Numbered from the stretch's first letter, positions 43,330-55,430 are shown. The stretch is DNA of 64,000 bases from Endomychus coccineus (GCA_958510875.1 OY294070.1:9052001-9116000), one strand, 5' to 3'. Made by a program: numbers and translations. Notes: generated by a model from the sequence alone, not told the origin.

Positions 43330-43985
43330 CGCTCATTTTTATCAACGGATGATATCAATAAATTTATTCAAGATGCTGATAAGTGATAACGAAACAAATT
43401 TACTTTATAAGGTACAGATATAATCTTAATTTTGTAAGATTAGTAGTAATTTCAATATTTTTTATTTGTAGGTTGTCCCAATTTTGGTTTTCAGCGGTGC
43501 TTGTCGCCTTGAAGAATTATTACATATAACTATTGATGCCATTGAAGATGCTGGATCTATATTGATTGTTAAAATACCTGATACGAAGACCTATTGCGCA
43601 AGAACGTTATTGTTTCAAATTCTGATTATATTGAGATATACCGCAAGTATAGAGCACTATGGTCGCCTCATACAAAAAGTAACAGATTATTTTTAAAATA
43701 TTCGAGAGGAAAATGTATTAACCAACATGTGGGGATAAATAAAATAGGAGAAACTGCCTGATTGAAAAATGGCTTGGAAAAGACATGTATAAGAACTACA
43801 CAGGTCACTGTTTCAGGAGAAGCTCTGTAACTCTTCTGGTCAATGCAGGGTGCAACATTACATTCATAAAACGTCACGGTGGCTGGAAATCTTCCTCCGT
43901 AGCAGAAGCATATATAGAAGATAGTTTGAACAATTAACAAAATATTGAATTGTCCATCTTCTTCCAAACGAATTAAAATATCTGA
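43330..43985 (+). pseudogene. Crypton-like tyrosine recombinase with intron
   Basis: Upstream exon: STDDINKFIQDAD, then after a shift SDNETNLLYK up to AAG/GTACAG. Intron to TTTGTAG near 43471. Downstream exon: VVPILVFSGACRLEELLHIT (active-site Arg in GACR), IYRKYRALWSPH and GKCINQHVGINKIGE in a second frame, then YTGHCFRRSSVTLLVNAG (H-x2-R), FIKRHGGWKSSS (His/Trp) and AEAYIEDS (nucleophile Tyr). All tyrosine-recombinase catalytic positions I look for are present but in three frames. Insect Cryptons encode such enzymes and insert by recombination. Confidence 0.65.
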
Positions 43986-43989
43986 AAAA

Positions 43990-44900
43990 ATTGTGGAATC
44001 AACTTTTCAAGAAATATCTAACGTTTCTGATCAGCAGCAACATGAAACATCTTCGGGAATTTATGTTGGAAGTAATTGTTCAAACTTTACTATCAATTAT
44101 TATTCCAATAAATGAAATTGTTTTATGATAAATAATCAATTAATTGACTCTGTTAAAGATAAATCCTTCAAAAAGTAATATTTCATGTTTATTTTGTGAA
44201 TTATTTTGGCAGTGAAAATAAAAGTAAACATTTACGCATCAATAGAGATGCAGAAATGTCAAGTTTTTTTGACAGTTGTCATCTTACTGCACAAATTTTG
44301 GACCTAAAATGTTTTATTTCCTCGACTAAATGAATTCACTGACGCATTGATTCAGTGGTCCGCTCCAAGTGACGCAAATAAAAGGATTCCTAGGTTTTGT
44401 GACAACAAAAACTAGATTATTTTCTCTTCGACTTGCACGCAATCGAGAGTTCAAAGAATAAGTCATTTATAAATTAGTTCGCTTAAAAAGATAATACAGG
44501 TACTAATAGGTAAGTCAGATTGAGTTCGTTACAGATTATTATTAACATAAGCACGACATTTAAGGCAGACAATCAGTGAGTCATTGTGTGTATGTTTCAC
44601 GTTGACAGAGAAAATGTCTTCAATAAGGATAATACCTACATAACGTGTAATTTATGCTTTCTACTTTTCTTTTCATGTTCAAATGTCAGAGTAATATATT
44701 GTAGGTATGGTTATGAAACCAGAAAATCCTTGTGTTAGTCATATCGAACAGTATATCCTTGGAATTTTACGTATTTAACAAAGTGATATACATATAGATT
44801 GTACGTTTAAAGACACAAGTAATGTTAGCACTTGCCTTGCGTTTCAATGGAACATTCACATGATGACCTTCTTCACGTTTCAACTTATCCGCAATAGAAA
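43990..44900. other. non-coding stretch
   Basis: Nothing recognised. Confidence 0.4.
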
Positions 44901-44904
44901 TTCG

Positions 44905-45960
44905 AAGAGGCTTTGATAAAGACCGACTGACCGATAAAGCCATCGCTATTAGTAGAAAGGGCGACGAATGCTACATAGTATTTGTCTGTAATAACTTTAC
45001 CAGCATCATTGACACAGCATCAACCTTACATCCATGTTATCACAGAGTACGAAATTCTTCTTGTAAAGTCTGCAGCGTTGTATTCATCTATGCTATCACA
45101 GAGTAATTAATTCTATGTAGCTCCGCTACGGTCGATGTAGCGTTGGCAAGTTTGAAAGAACCGGAAGATCCTTTACCTTCGTACTAGAGATCCGGAAGCG
45201 ACTACAGATTCCGGATATTTCAGGATGAGGGGTCATTTTTTAGGCGTCTGCCTTGTTGTTAGCGACGACATATTTTTTAATAGTCTGCAACGAAAAATCA
45301 CCTCTTTCCTTCAAGCCTTGGTGGATGAGACGGCTGGAGCCGAAGCGACTGTAGTTTGATTTGTGAAATCAAAAAACATCATGACAAAATGTTCGCATTT
45401 TCTGGGAGGATCGCCATCGCTATATGAATTCCAAGAGGCTTTGATAAAGTCATCGCTATCAGAAGAAAGGGCGACGATTGCTACACAGTAATATTCTGTA
45501 TTAACTGTAATTCTTTAACAGCATCATTGACACATAATCAACGTTACTCCCATGATACCACAGACTACGTAATTCTTCTTGTAAAGTCTACAGCGTTGTA
45601 TTCGTCTATGATATAATAGCGTTATTAATTATATGTAACTACGCTATGGGCGATGTGACGTTGGCGAGTTTGAAAGAACCGGAAGTGTATTTACCTTTGT
45701 AGGAGAGATCCGGAAGCAACGACAGATTTGGTATATTTCAGGATGAGGGCTCACTTTTATGGCGTCTGCCTTGTTGTTAGGGACAACGCGTTTGATAACA
45801 CTCCGCAACACGAGGAATCACCTCTTTTCTTCAAGCCTTGGTGGATGAGACGGCTGGGGCTGAAGCGGCAGCAGTTTGACTTGCGAGATCTGGCATTGAT
45901 TTAATGCAAAAAAGCACCATGTTAAAATTTTCACATTTTCTCGAAGAATCGCTATGGTTT
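44905..45960. repeat. ~520-bp direct tandem duplication
   Basis: Two diverged units: for example GCGTTGTATTCATC at 45072 and GCGTTGTATTCGTC at about 45593, and CCTTGGTGGATGAGACGG at about 45318 and 45837. On the minus strand the array follows directly from the R1-like LINE, so a unit is probably the LINE 3' tail, duplicated or represented by a second truncated copy. Confidence 0.65.
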
Positions 45961-46920
45961 GGAACATGATGATAACTGTGGGGGGTTTTACTCCCCCTGG
46001 CTGCCCCTCCAGTGGACTCTAGACATGTAAATTCCTCCCCTATTTCTCTAACGAGACCTTCGCCTCCGGAACCCATCCCAACACCGCACTCCAAAAACTA
46101 GCGGGGTCAAATTCCTTCCTTATCTCGTGCTCTCTTAGTATCTCGATCTCTCGTGTCTTTCGCTTCTGTTGTGAGCCTATTGCAACTTCCTCCTCCTCTA
46201 GGCTGACATCTCTCGCCGAGCGATTAAAGTTCTCGATCTCTCTCCCTCAGAAACGCGGAAAGGGAGTACGCCGCCTATCGCTTGTTGCTGTGATTCGAAC
46301 CTTTCTTTGGACGTTTTCCTATTTTCGGTTTGGCAGAACTTACACTTTGTGTTATTCCGTTTCTTGCTCCCTAATTTCGCAGTCACACATTCCAGTCCCC
46401 TCTTTTAGGTGCAACCTTTTCAAGTAAGTCCTGAAGGGGTCGTGGCCTGTTAGGAGGCACACCGCTCGTTGGCTCCAGTTCCGTCTCTCTAGGCTCACTT
46501 TGGGTATCACTTTGTGGGTTTGTCTACCCTTATCTGCCTTATGCCAGTGGTCTTTGCACCTTCTCATCATGTTTGTCTTGCCTTCACTCTTAAGCATTCT
46601 CCTAGTAATAAGAGCCTGCTATTCCTCCTCTATTCTATATGGATTCGCTCTAGCCCGTCGGACTATCTCATCTGCTTTCCTTATTCCCGTTATCGAGGCT
46701 GAGGCACACCAGCGCTTCACTCTGGTGCCTCTTTCCTCAATTTCCTTCAGCAATTTCTCTACCTCAATTGTTACTCCGCCACATCGACCCGAAAGGGTGT
46801 AAATAGACACTCTCGAGTCGCATGCCAGGCTTAGTTCGTCGACCCGCAACAAATCTAAACTCCTCGCCCCTTGTCCCAGTGCGCCCATAGCTCTGCCAGG
46901 TGCATCGGGTAGTACGGTTT
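45960..46920 (-). pseudogene. R1-like LINE: RNase H-like and zinc-knuckle C-terminus
   Basis: On the minus strand 46888-46619 contains LACDSRVSIYTLSG, LLKEIEERGTRVKRWCASAS and ITGIRKADEIVRRA, matching the order of an RNase H domain (IYTDS, then V-x2-W-x3-GH-x-GI-x-GNE-x-AD). 46597-46352 contains CKDHWHKADKGRQTHKVIPK, VCLLTGHDPFRTYLKRL and GMCDC, the usual LINE C-terminal domain before the zinc knuckle. GNE and other key residues are missing. The adjoining 46198-46386 frame is probably the shifted tail. Confidence 0.6.
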
Positions 46921-46959
46921 GAGTCTCCTCCCTAGCTCCCCTACATCCCCGGGGGTAGC

Positions 46960-47740
46960 TAATCTTGAAAATTGTTGACAGGCTTGAGACAAGAATGCCA
47001 ATGTAAGTTCAAGCCGATTTTTGATGTCACCATTAAATACTCTGTTAATACAGCATATTGTATGTTATCCACATTCCATTATTTCAGTCTAGGTTTATTG
47101 ACACTGTTAAGGCATCTGCAATTCCATTCACAAAGGAATTTTATCAGGACACATGTTTTTTAATTTATTTAATACGTTTGACGATGTGTTTTGCCAGATA
47201 CTCTTCGAGTGAAAGATAATACAAACGTTCTACCAGCTGACAACCTGGAAATAGAATCCAGTCGGTTTCATAATACAAATTATAAACTGTTGTGCAGTAT
47301 TATAGTGTAATTCATCGTAACTTTCGAAGAGAATCGATTGGAACTGTTGGTTAATAGGTTCTAATTGCAATGTGCGAGTTTAATTAATATTGTACAATGA
47401 TTAAATTATACGAACGATATCTAAATGCAGTAATAATAACAAAAGATACCAATTCGACATCCTTATCCTGCAAGAATTACGAAATATGGAAAGTGTATCT
47501 TAAGACCTTGGCGGTCAGCGCGTAATCTTATTGAAAAACGGAATGAAACCATTATTATACTCTATTTTCTCTGTTACATTTAAGCACCTCGTCATCACTC
47601 CTTAGTATCTATAGCACATCGCTATTATTGCAATTCAGCGTAAATCAATATTGTATTAGCCATTCACTTGTTGCAATAAGAATTAATTTTATCTCGGGTG
47701 GCAGAAAATCCAGAAGTTTCAGTAGTATAAAAAAGAAAGT
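46960..47740. other. non-coding stretch
   Basis: Nothing recognised. Confidence 0.4.
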
Positions 47741-48396
47741 AGAAGGAAATTAGAAATAAAATTTTTAACATCTTGACAAACAAACAAAATAAACAGAAAG
47801 TAGAAATAGGCATAGCAAGAAAATCGTTTTAACTATCACACGAAAAAGACAAAAGAGTTCTTAGATGCTAACCTTCAAATATTAGTTTTGAACGCGGATA
47901 AATGTAATAGAACCGTCATAATGCATAGAGATGACTACGAAAATAAAATAGGAAGTCTATTAAATGATGAAATATTAAAATCTTACCTTACATTATGACA
48001 TGAATAAATTAATGAATAAATGGTGCAAAAATATGATAATCCCTATAGATCTGAAAGATAAATTGATTTACCATAATGGGTGATCACCTTATATCTATGG
48101 GCTTCCGAAACTACATAAAAGTGATATACCATTGTAAGTAATATTGGCGCGCCTACCTACAATTTATCAAAATTTTCATCAAAATCTATCAACAATATAA
48201 TAGGAAAAAATTAATTTTATGTGAAGGACTCATGGCATTTTAATGAGTTTATAAAAAATCAATCCGTACCCGTAGATCATCTATTAATTTCCTTGGACGT
48301 TGTTTCTTTATTTACAAATATACCAGTCGTTTTGACATTGCGTAGCATCAAAAAACGTTGAGCAGAGATTAAAAACCACACACTCAATTTGAATTT

Positions 48397-48938
48397 ATGA
48401 ATGCAGTAAAGTTTTTTTTAGAATGCACTTATTTTCAATATAGTGACCAATATTTTGGACAAATATTTGGCACAGCAATGGGATCACCTATTTCAGCTAC
48501 TATTGCTAACTTAGTTATAGAATGCCTAGAGGAATCTATAATAAATTCATTAGATTTTCAACCCGTATTCTTCAAACGGTATGTAGATAATTGCCTAATG
48601 TGTGTTCCCAATGATAATATTCAGTACGTGACTAATAAATTTAACAATTTCCACTGTAAACTTCAATTTACTTGTGAAATAGAAGTGAACAAAATATAAA
48701 TTTCTTAGATATGAACATTAAGCATGATTCAGATGGAAAAATAAAAACTTCGTGGTTTACTAAAGAACATGTTATAAAAGAAAGTGTTATAAACAGCATT
48801 ACAGACCGCGCTGTTAAATTGTCCCGTCCCAGAAATTTGGAAATTGTTCGTAATACACTGGAAATGAATGGCTACTCAAAATCATTTTTCAACTCCACCA
48901 TTAAAGAAAGACTAAACAAAATCTATAATAAAACGTCA
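48397..48938 (+). pseudogene. PLE-A reverse transcriptase core and C-terminus
   Basis: The frame 48397-48699 holds FGQIFGTAMGSPISATIANL (motif B) and FFKRYVDNCLMCV, where the catalytic YVDD is YVDN. A 2-bp insertion near 48699 shifts into 48711-48938 with MNIKHDSDGKIKTSWFTKEH and FFNSTIKERLNKIYNKTS. The residues after NKTSY in this frame belong to the mariner inverted repeat. The enzyme would copy element RNA primed at a nick; this copy cannot. Confidence 0.75.
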
Positions 48939-48940
48939 TA

Positions 48941-50330
48941 CCGGGATATCAAAAATTATCTTGGTCAAGGGTGGTTGTGGAATGTAAAACGTATGTCTTA
49001 CTTTAAATTTTTGAATATGTTTTGTTGTGTCAGAATCTGTTAAGTCATTGTGCTGAAATTTTCTAATCCAGATTTTGAATCATGCCTCTTACCACACAGC
49101 ACAAAGTTTTCATGATTGAAACCTATTTTCGAACGAGTGCGCTAGTTAATGAAAATTGGCAATACAGTCAACGACAATTTTCGAGAGCACTTCCCAAACG
49201 TGGCAATATTACCGGACTATTTTTATGGGTGCCTTACAAATGGTGTTGAAGTGTTTCGCGATACTGGTTGTGTGACTCATAAAAAAGGTGCTGGTAGACC
49301 AAGAGTTCGTACAGAAGAAGTTGTCAATGACGTTCGTCAACGTATGGAAGAGGAGCCTGCAAAACCTTTGAAACGTCTTTCTCAGGAAATTGGACTTTCT
49401 TATGGAACATGTCAGAAGATTTTAAGAGTTGAACATGCATCCATATAAGATGCAAACACATCAAGCTCTGCTGCCCGCAGACCACCCCAGACGCCTTGCT
49501 TACTGCCATTGGTTTGTCAATAATTTAATGAATGACGATCTTCTGGACTTAACTTTTTTTTCTGACGAAGCGTGGTTCCACCTTTCGGGAGACATCAATT
49601 CCCAAAATATGCAAATGTGGAGCAATGATAACCCTCACGTTTTTAATGAATCGCCACTACATGCTCAAAAAATCGGTGTTTGGATGGCAGTTTCTCGCAG
49701 AAGAATAATTGGGCCAATTTTTTTCGATTTCACCGTCAACGCAGAAAGGTACAGACACAACTTTTTGTTAAACGATGATGAACTTCGATACGGTTATTTC
49801 CAGCATGACGGTGCAACAGCACATACTACACGAGAAAATATTGCTTTTCTCCGCGAGTTTTTTGATGACCGGCTGATAAGTTTGCATACAGAATTTGAGT
49901 TTCCTCCGAGATCACCTTGTTTGACAATTATGGACTATTTTATATTTCCTTACTTAAAAAACAAGATTTTCGCAACTCCGGTAAATAATTTGCAAGAACT
50001 TCAACAAAGAATAGTTCAGCAATGTGCAACCATAACGCCAGAAATGCTGCAAAACGGTTTTCACAACATGAGGATGCGCGTCAACTTGTGCATCGAACAA
50101 AACGGGGGACATTTCCAACAATTACTGTAATTTAGTTTTTCTTGTTACTAAAACCGTTATTTCATAATTTGTAGTTCATTATTATTTTACAACTGAAATA
50201 AACAGGTATGAAATTTGTAGGTTATTGATGATGTCAGTGTGACAGTGACATAATTATTTCAAACGTAAAGTAAGACACACGTTTTAGATTCCACAACCAC
50301 CCTTGACCAAAATAATTTTTGATATCCCGG
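48941..50330 (+). mobile_element. mariner-type element inserted in PLE-A copy 2
   Basis: Inverted termini of roughly 70-100 bp start CCGGGATATCAAAAATTATC at 48941 and end at 50330 with the complement. TA flanks both sides (48939-48940, 50331-50332). The minus-strand paralogue near 3175-3195 shows the uninterrupted site with a single TA. The related non-autonomous copy is at 54937-56594. Confidence 0.9.
49082..50130 (+). pseudogene. mariner-type transposase with two frameshifts and a lost catalytic Asp
   Basis: ATG 49082 (MPLTTQHKVFMIETYFRTSA) shifts frame near 49150 into 49149-49448 (EEVVNDVRQRMEEEPAKPLK, RLSQEIGLSYGTCQKILR) and again near 49430 into 49429-50130. There the catalytic blocks are LDLTFFSDEAWFHLSG, FQHDGATAHTTREN and PPRSPCLTIMDYFIFPYLKN. 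The last is normally SPDLTPMDYF, so the third Asp is Cys. A few residues before NDDELRYG are also missing. The C-terminus ends NGGHFQQLL at TAA 50128-50130. Confidence 0.85.
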
Positions 50331-51004
50331 TATATTAATAATATAAACGGTAATATAGATAATTTTATAACATTACCATATATTCCCGAGACCTCAGAGA
50401 AGATTAAGAAATATTTAAGCAAGTATGATATACATGTTGCGCATAAACCTACTAACTGTGGTAAATAATTCTTAAATCTAAAACCTTTAATACCTAAAGA
50501 TAAACAAACCTACACAGTATACAAATTAAATGGTTTAGATTGCGATGGGACTTTAAAACATAAAACAGACGTTCAATCATTAAGTCAGATTTATACTAAT
50601 TTAATTAATTAAGACCCTTGCAAATTCCTACATACGTCTTTATAATGTTAAAAGTATATTTTAGGTAGAATGCTCAAATAACAATATTTCTATTAAGGTC
50701 TGACAACCTTTTTCTATTACCTCATAAATCTCTAACATCTGGTTCGAAAGTGGATACTTGAGCGTTACAATTGTTGGTTAAGTCGTATTCAAACATTGCT
50801 TGAAGTAACTTCGAATTTTATAGAAAAATTGCCAAGCAGTGGATTCTTGATACATATTCATATATTTGATACATTAATGTGTTACAATTTCGATTACTCG
50901 TGTTCATTTCGGAGACGTGGGCACTTTTAATTGAAATTGGTGCGATAATGACGCCTTGTGATGATACAATTAATTTCAACAAATCCCATTTTAGACATTG
51001 ATAC

Positions 51005-51046
51005 GTCTTCTAATGATGGTCGTGAGATCGAAACGTACTTAAAGAC
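51005..51046 (+). ncRNA. hammerhead ribozyme of PLE-A copy 2, mutated
   Basis: GTCTT/AAGAC stem I is intact and GAAA is present. The core is CTAATGA (G to A at an invariant base), stem II reads GGTC/GATC (one G-T wobble), and stem III is CGTACT. Expected inactive. It shows the ribozyme sitting in the 3' terminal repeat of an otherwise nearly complete PLE. Confidence 0.75.
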
Positions 51047-51106
51047 AAAAATAATAGACATACTTGTTGTGTGACCTATTTTCCGAGAATTTATATACAA
51101 GTTATT

Positions 51107-51454
51107 AGTAGAGAAACAGCTGGGACCACCGGTGTAAGTAAAACAACAGTCCTAACAATCTTTCATAAGGAAAAGTCGTATCCCTATTATTTTACACCAG
51201 TTCAACATCTCCTAGCAGCAGACCTACCAGCTAGATTACATCAGCAAAACTTTGACCGTGACTTTTTAAATATATGCCATTTACCTATGAAGTCACCGTT
51301 ACTCGTCGAGGAGTTTTCAATTTTAGGAACAAGCTCATATGGAACATTGAAAATGCTCACTGAGTGTCATTTTCAACGAGAATTCAAGATAAAAGTTAGG
51401 TATGGAGTGATAGGAAACCACTTTCTGAGTCCAGAAGAGCTTCCTTCGAATTAG
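51107..51454 (+). pseudogene. mariner-like (DUF4817-type) transposase fragment
   Basis: The frame reads ISRETAGTTGVSKTTVLTIF, HKEKSYPYYFTPVQHLLAAD and, after a deletion, FQREFKIKVRYGVIGNHFLS. The first block is the second helix-turn-helix. The last is the stretch after the first catalytic region (F-x-INVW-x-GIIG). The first catalytic Asp block is deleted and no downstream half is present. Confidence 0.6.
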
Positions 51455-51489
51455 ATTTCCTGGAGCACAATTATAAGGAAATAAATGGA

Positions 51490-51890
51490 AAAACTATCAT
51501 CTCTCTTTAACTATCAACTGTTAGTCAAATCTCAGTTTGGATAAATCACAATATTTTCGCCTTAGGAATCAACAGGTGAATTTTGGCCCATTACCTCCGG
51601 ACTATCCTGTATACAATGGCTATCAACGCTGGTATTCCACAGGGATCTATCTGTCTTGGCACCAACTTTGTTTCTGCTTCCGTCCACAGATTTACAGATG
51701 ATGGTACACTTCATATCGCTTTCTCATCTGAAGCCCTTATACCATCAAACGAAGCCAGAGGGGGTAGAACAAATAATATTGTCTCACCCGGAAATATATT
51801 CTCTTATTTTAAGGGATGTTGCAAGCATATTGTCCGCCTCTTCAATATACTTGTTAGAACCTAGAGCTGTTGTAAGTATAATAATATAAT
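51490..51890 (+). pseudogene. Jockey/CR1-like LINE reverse-transcriptase fragment
   Basis: INAGIPQGSI (51600s) shifts frame into LAPTLFLLPSTD, and FTDDGTLHIAFS in the first frame is the YADDGTLH box with Tyr-Ala changed to Phe-Thr. The blocks are close together with part of motif B to C missing. Decayed. Confidence 0.6.
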
Positions 51891-51899
51891 CATCAGCTT

Positions 51900-53735
51900 T
51901 GTAATCAGTGATAAAAGACTGATTTCTTGGGCAATATTACGTCGTTCTCGTAATTCGAACGTAATCGCATTTAGGCAATTGTATAATATTAATAGCTTGA
52001 TACAATAAAAGTGATTTAACTTGCTACGGTTATCCATAATTAATCGATTACTTGTTAGCAACTATTGAAAAACTGGCGATAAAATAATAATGCAATCAGA
52101 GAGATCAGTCAAAATGACATCCTTATGTGAAGAGAAAGCAATCAACGATATGTTTATTATATAATTAATAGATACTTACGTTGATAATGGTATTAATTAT
52201 TTATTTATATTGAATTGATTGATTAAGAAAATTCAAATTGGCAAATTAATATTTGCATTTGAATCTTCTTAATCTATTTACTCTCTCTAGAATATGCAAA
52301 TCGATGGACATCATGTAACTCTAGTTCATTAATAAAATAACAATCAGAACTACCATATTATAACAAAAATTGCATAGAATCAACCAATACGTGATGAAAA
52401 TCCATTCTAAATTTGAATAAAAGAACTATTAAAGGCGTTTGCCGATCATATATATATTTTTTTCTATACTTTGACTACACGAAAAAACGCCATTCGATAA
52501 GCTTTGATTGATTTGCTTTGAAAATGGTTATGACTGGTTCAAATAGAAGATAACTAAACTATTTGTTGGAGAATAGAAATTGTTAATTTGTTTGTTGTTA
52601 AAACGCTATCATAGTGTGACTATAATTGATTAGTTTTCACATATTATCTTGGTTCTTCAAGATTTCTTATCAGAAAACAAGTGCAAAAAGTTTTCATGAT
52701 AATGAAAGTAATAAATTAGTAGATTTCCTGATTTATTATCAGTAATTTTGAGATAAAACATGCGATGAATAATGGATCGCACCGACCGAATGACTGAATT
52801 ATGAAACGGTTTTAGGTTCTTCAAAGCCCAAGGCTCTATTGAAAAAAAATAGACTAACAGAAGACGGAAAATTATGTGAAGCGTTTCTTGTAGAAATTCA
52901 TGGTGTGGTGATTATCTAATGTTACGAGCTGCCCACCAGTAAAGAAAGATCCTCTTAAGTCATCTGTGGTATAAAATAATACAAAATGCATTCTAAACTA
53001 TGCCTGTGCTTTCACAGTATTACATCGTTACGTACAACTCTATATACAACATGAAAGGAAGATGCACATCACATTCTCACGCTTTGAGAATCCAAAGACG
53101 GATGAAATGGTATCTTTAATAACTACACACTAAACTCACATTTACGACCTTTTAGATTCCCACATGTTTCGAAACAATATCGAATATTTTCGCACATTAG
53201 ATGCGGTGATACGGAAGTAAAGAAACATCGTCTACTTAGTAATTAGTACTTTCATTATAGTTGAAGATTGGTCCAGTCACAGTTAAAGTTATACATAAGA
53301 CAATAAGATTGCTCCAGATGAACTACATCTTATGATGCTTTCTGTTTTAATCCAAGTTACCGCATTGTGACAAATGAACTTATTGATAACTAATTTAGAA
53401 ATTCAATTGTTCATTCAAATACAGTTGAAACTTGTCACAACCATAACGAGATTCGAGGGGATCGCAAACCGACTCAACCAGCTCCAGAACTTTGGATGTT
53501 CAAACAATATTTACTATTTTTTATGCATTTTTCAATTACTTAATAATGATTCTTGACCCAGCTATGCATTATGGCCTCATTCAAGAAATCCAACGGGAAA
53601 ACAAAGGTTTCCAAGAAAAACAATTGACAATCAGAAGGAGCAAGAGTAAAAGTGGAAAGTAAATTTATTTAACACGTTTAATTAGAAAATCTTGAGAAAA
53701 AATAATGATCGAGAACTGAGATTATTTTTAAATAC
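51900..53735. other. long AT-rich stretch without recognised features
   Basis: No gene or repeat recognised over 1.8 kb. It may be unique intergenic or intronic sequence. Confidence 0.4.
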
Positions 53736-53739
53736 GACA

Positions 53740-53900
53740 CTATACGACCTATAAAAAGTTTCCGATATAACCTCCTTCAACTTCGATACATTCGATACAA
53801 TCTTCTCCTAACCTCCTGTTAACTTTTCCCAATATATCTCCAGAGATAGCTCTACAGGCTGTTCGTATATGCAAAAAAAACACGTTTTTACCTTGAGCTT
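53740..53900 (-). pseudogene. mariner-like transposase C-terminal fragment
   Basis: The minus strand reads HIRTACRAISGDILGKVNRR and CIECIEVEGGYIGNFL, resembling the AC-x-I-x-P-x-L-x-R-x ... CI-x-V-x-GGHIEHL ending of DUF4817-type transposases. Short and isolated. Confidence 0.45.
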
Positions 53901-54740
53901 TTTTTTTGGACATCTTAGGCTATTGGATAAAGTTTGAGATTTAAACCCTTTTACTGTTGATGTTTGAGGAACCTTCAGTTCAAATTGCGTAAGGTTGGGT
54001 TCATACCCCCTCCTGGAATTTTTATATATATTATAATGATCTCCACACTTTGGTAAATAGTTTATTATTGATATGATGGTGATATGGAATTAAAAACCTT
54101 ATCCAATTCTAAATCTTTGTTGCTTTACTATCTTATAAACTACTTTACCATTTGGTTTTAATCATTGTACATTCTTTAATTTCTTATTTTAATCATGTTA
54201 TTTAGCTTTTAAATAACGTTTTCATTCCAAATCAATTCCTTATTTAACTTTTATATTTTTAATCTCTCGGTAAACTATATTTTTACAATTCTGTTTTACA
54301 TTTGAAATGAAATCATAACAATATATACCTTTTTTGGTAAAAAATTCAATTGGCCAAAAATGTCATGAATTTGAAAAAAGTTCAACTTGCCATACATCAT
54401 GTTAAAGTAACTAAAATAATCTTTCATTTGAGCCTAAGCAGAGTAAGCTACGACTTTTTCGCCAGTTGAGGGGGCAGTTTGAAAATTTCCAAAAAATTTA
54501 AGCAAAACTTGAGCTTCTTTCGCATAAAATTTCATCCAATGTGGTCAAAATTTGATCAAGATAGCGTAATTTTTCCCGAAAAAAATTGTATATATATATA
54601 TAAATTCCAGGAGTGGGGATGAGCTCAGCCTCATGAAATTTGAACTGAAAGTTCCTCAAACATTGACAGTAAAAGGGTTTGAATCTCAAACCTAAGTCAA
54701 TAGTGTAAGGGGTCCAAAATAAGACCTCAAAGACCACCTC
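53895..54740. mobile_element. foldback element with ~135-bp inverted arms
   Basis: The left arm (53895-54030) and right arm (54596-54735) are inverted copies, for example CCCTTTTACTGTTGATGTTTGAGG against its near-complement in CCTCAAACATTGACAG... at 54655. Both inner ends run into TA-rich runs. The 565-bp centre is AT-rich and non-coding. It abuts the transposase fragment at 53740-53900 and may be a non-autonomous relative or an insertion into it. Confidence 0.55.
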
Positions 54741-55069
54741 AAAAAAATGGTTTAGAAACTGTTTTAAGAATATACGAAAAGGTTGCAGCGAATATTTTTA
54801 ATCGAAATTTCAGGATGTTTGGGGTCACGACATCAGGTAACAAAGTCACCAAAAAAAGCACAACCTGACTCCACTAAAGTGGCTTAAGGACTTTACCAGT
54901 ATTTTTATAGATAAGGGTGATAGTTTCTCACTTATACCGGGATATCAAAAATTATCTAGGTCAAGGGTGGTTGTGGAATCTGAAACGTGTGTCTTACTTT
55001 ATATTTGAAATAATTATGTCATAATTGATTTGAACTTTCTAAAAGTGCGAAATTTCGCAATTTTATACA

Positions 55070-55430
55070 AATATTGTAACACTCAGAAGTCTTTAGCGCT
55101 TTGGACTCCGGGATTTTCACGTGGCCTATCGAAATTAGAAGGTTCGAATTATCTAAAAACATAATTGCATGAACGCCAGACGTCCTATGTAATTAGCAAC
55201 GAACGAAATCATTTTGACATATGCCTCGAGGAGCTCGCTGCGCGTAAGTTAGAGTTTATACATTTTACCTTGGTCTTGTTAATTTGGGGCCGTTTCGTGC
55301 CCCGTGAGAGCGGCGCCAGTTGTAATAAAGTGTTTTCGGCTATGGGCCGCTAGCTTTTACCCGCTTCGTGTATATTTTAGTCGCGAGAAAATTCCCTTTG
55401 TTACGTCGCACGTTAGACGCGCGTAGCTGA
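55070..55430 (+). repeat. GC-rich dispersed repeat, copy 2
   Basis: Same sequence as 35181-35527, in the same orientation and again inside a mariner-type element. Here it is followed by the basic open frame at 55476. Confidence 0.55.

Larger units (their letters stand above)
47745..51106 (+). mobile_element. Penelope-like element family A, copy 2, split by a mariner
   Basis: Order on the plus strand: N-terminal RT blocks (47870-48330: NPQILVVNADK-like, GLPKLHKSDIP, LDVVSLFTNIPVVLTLRSIK), RT core (48397-48699), C-terminal RT (48711-48938), a mariner at 48941-50330, then the PLE resumes at 50333 (INNINGNIDNFITLPYIPET, YDIHVAHKPTN, TYTVYKLNGLDCDGT). Most of the GIY-YIG domain is deleted before the tail DVQSLSQIYTNLIN. 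The 3' non-coding part and pseudo-LTR with hammerhead end at about 51106. Confidence 0.8.

Noticed and set aside
54583..54603. TA microsatellite as a feature of note
   Set aside because: Only a few dinucleotide units at the inner edge of a foldback arm.
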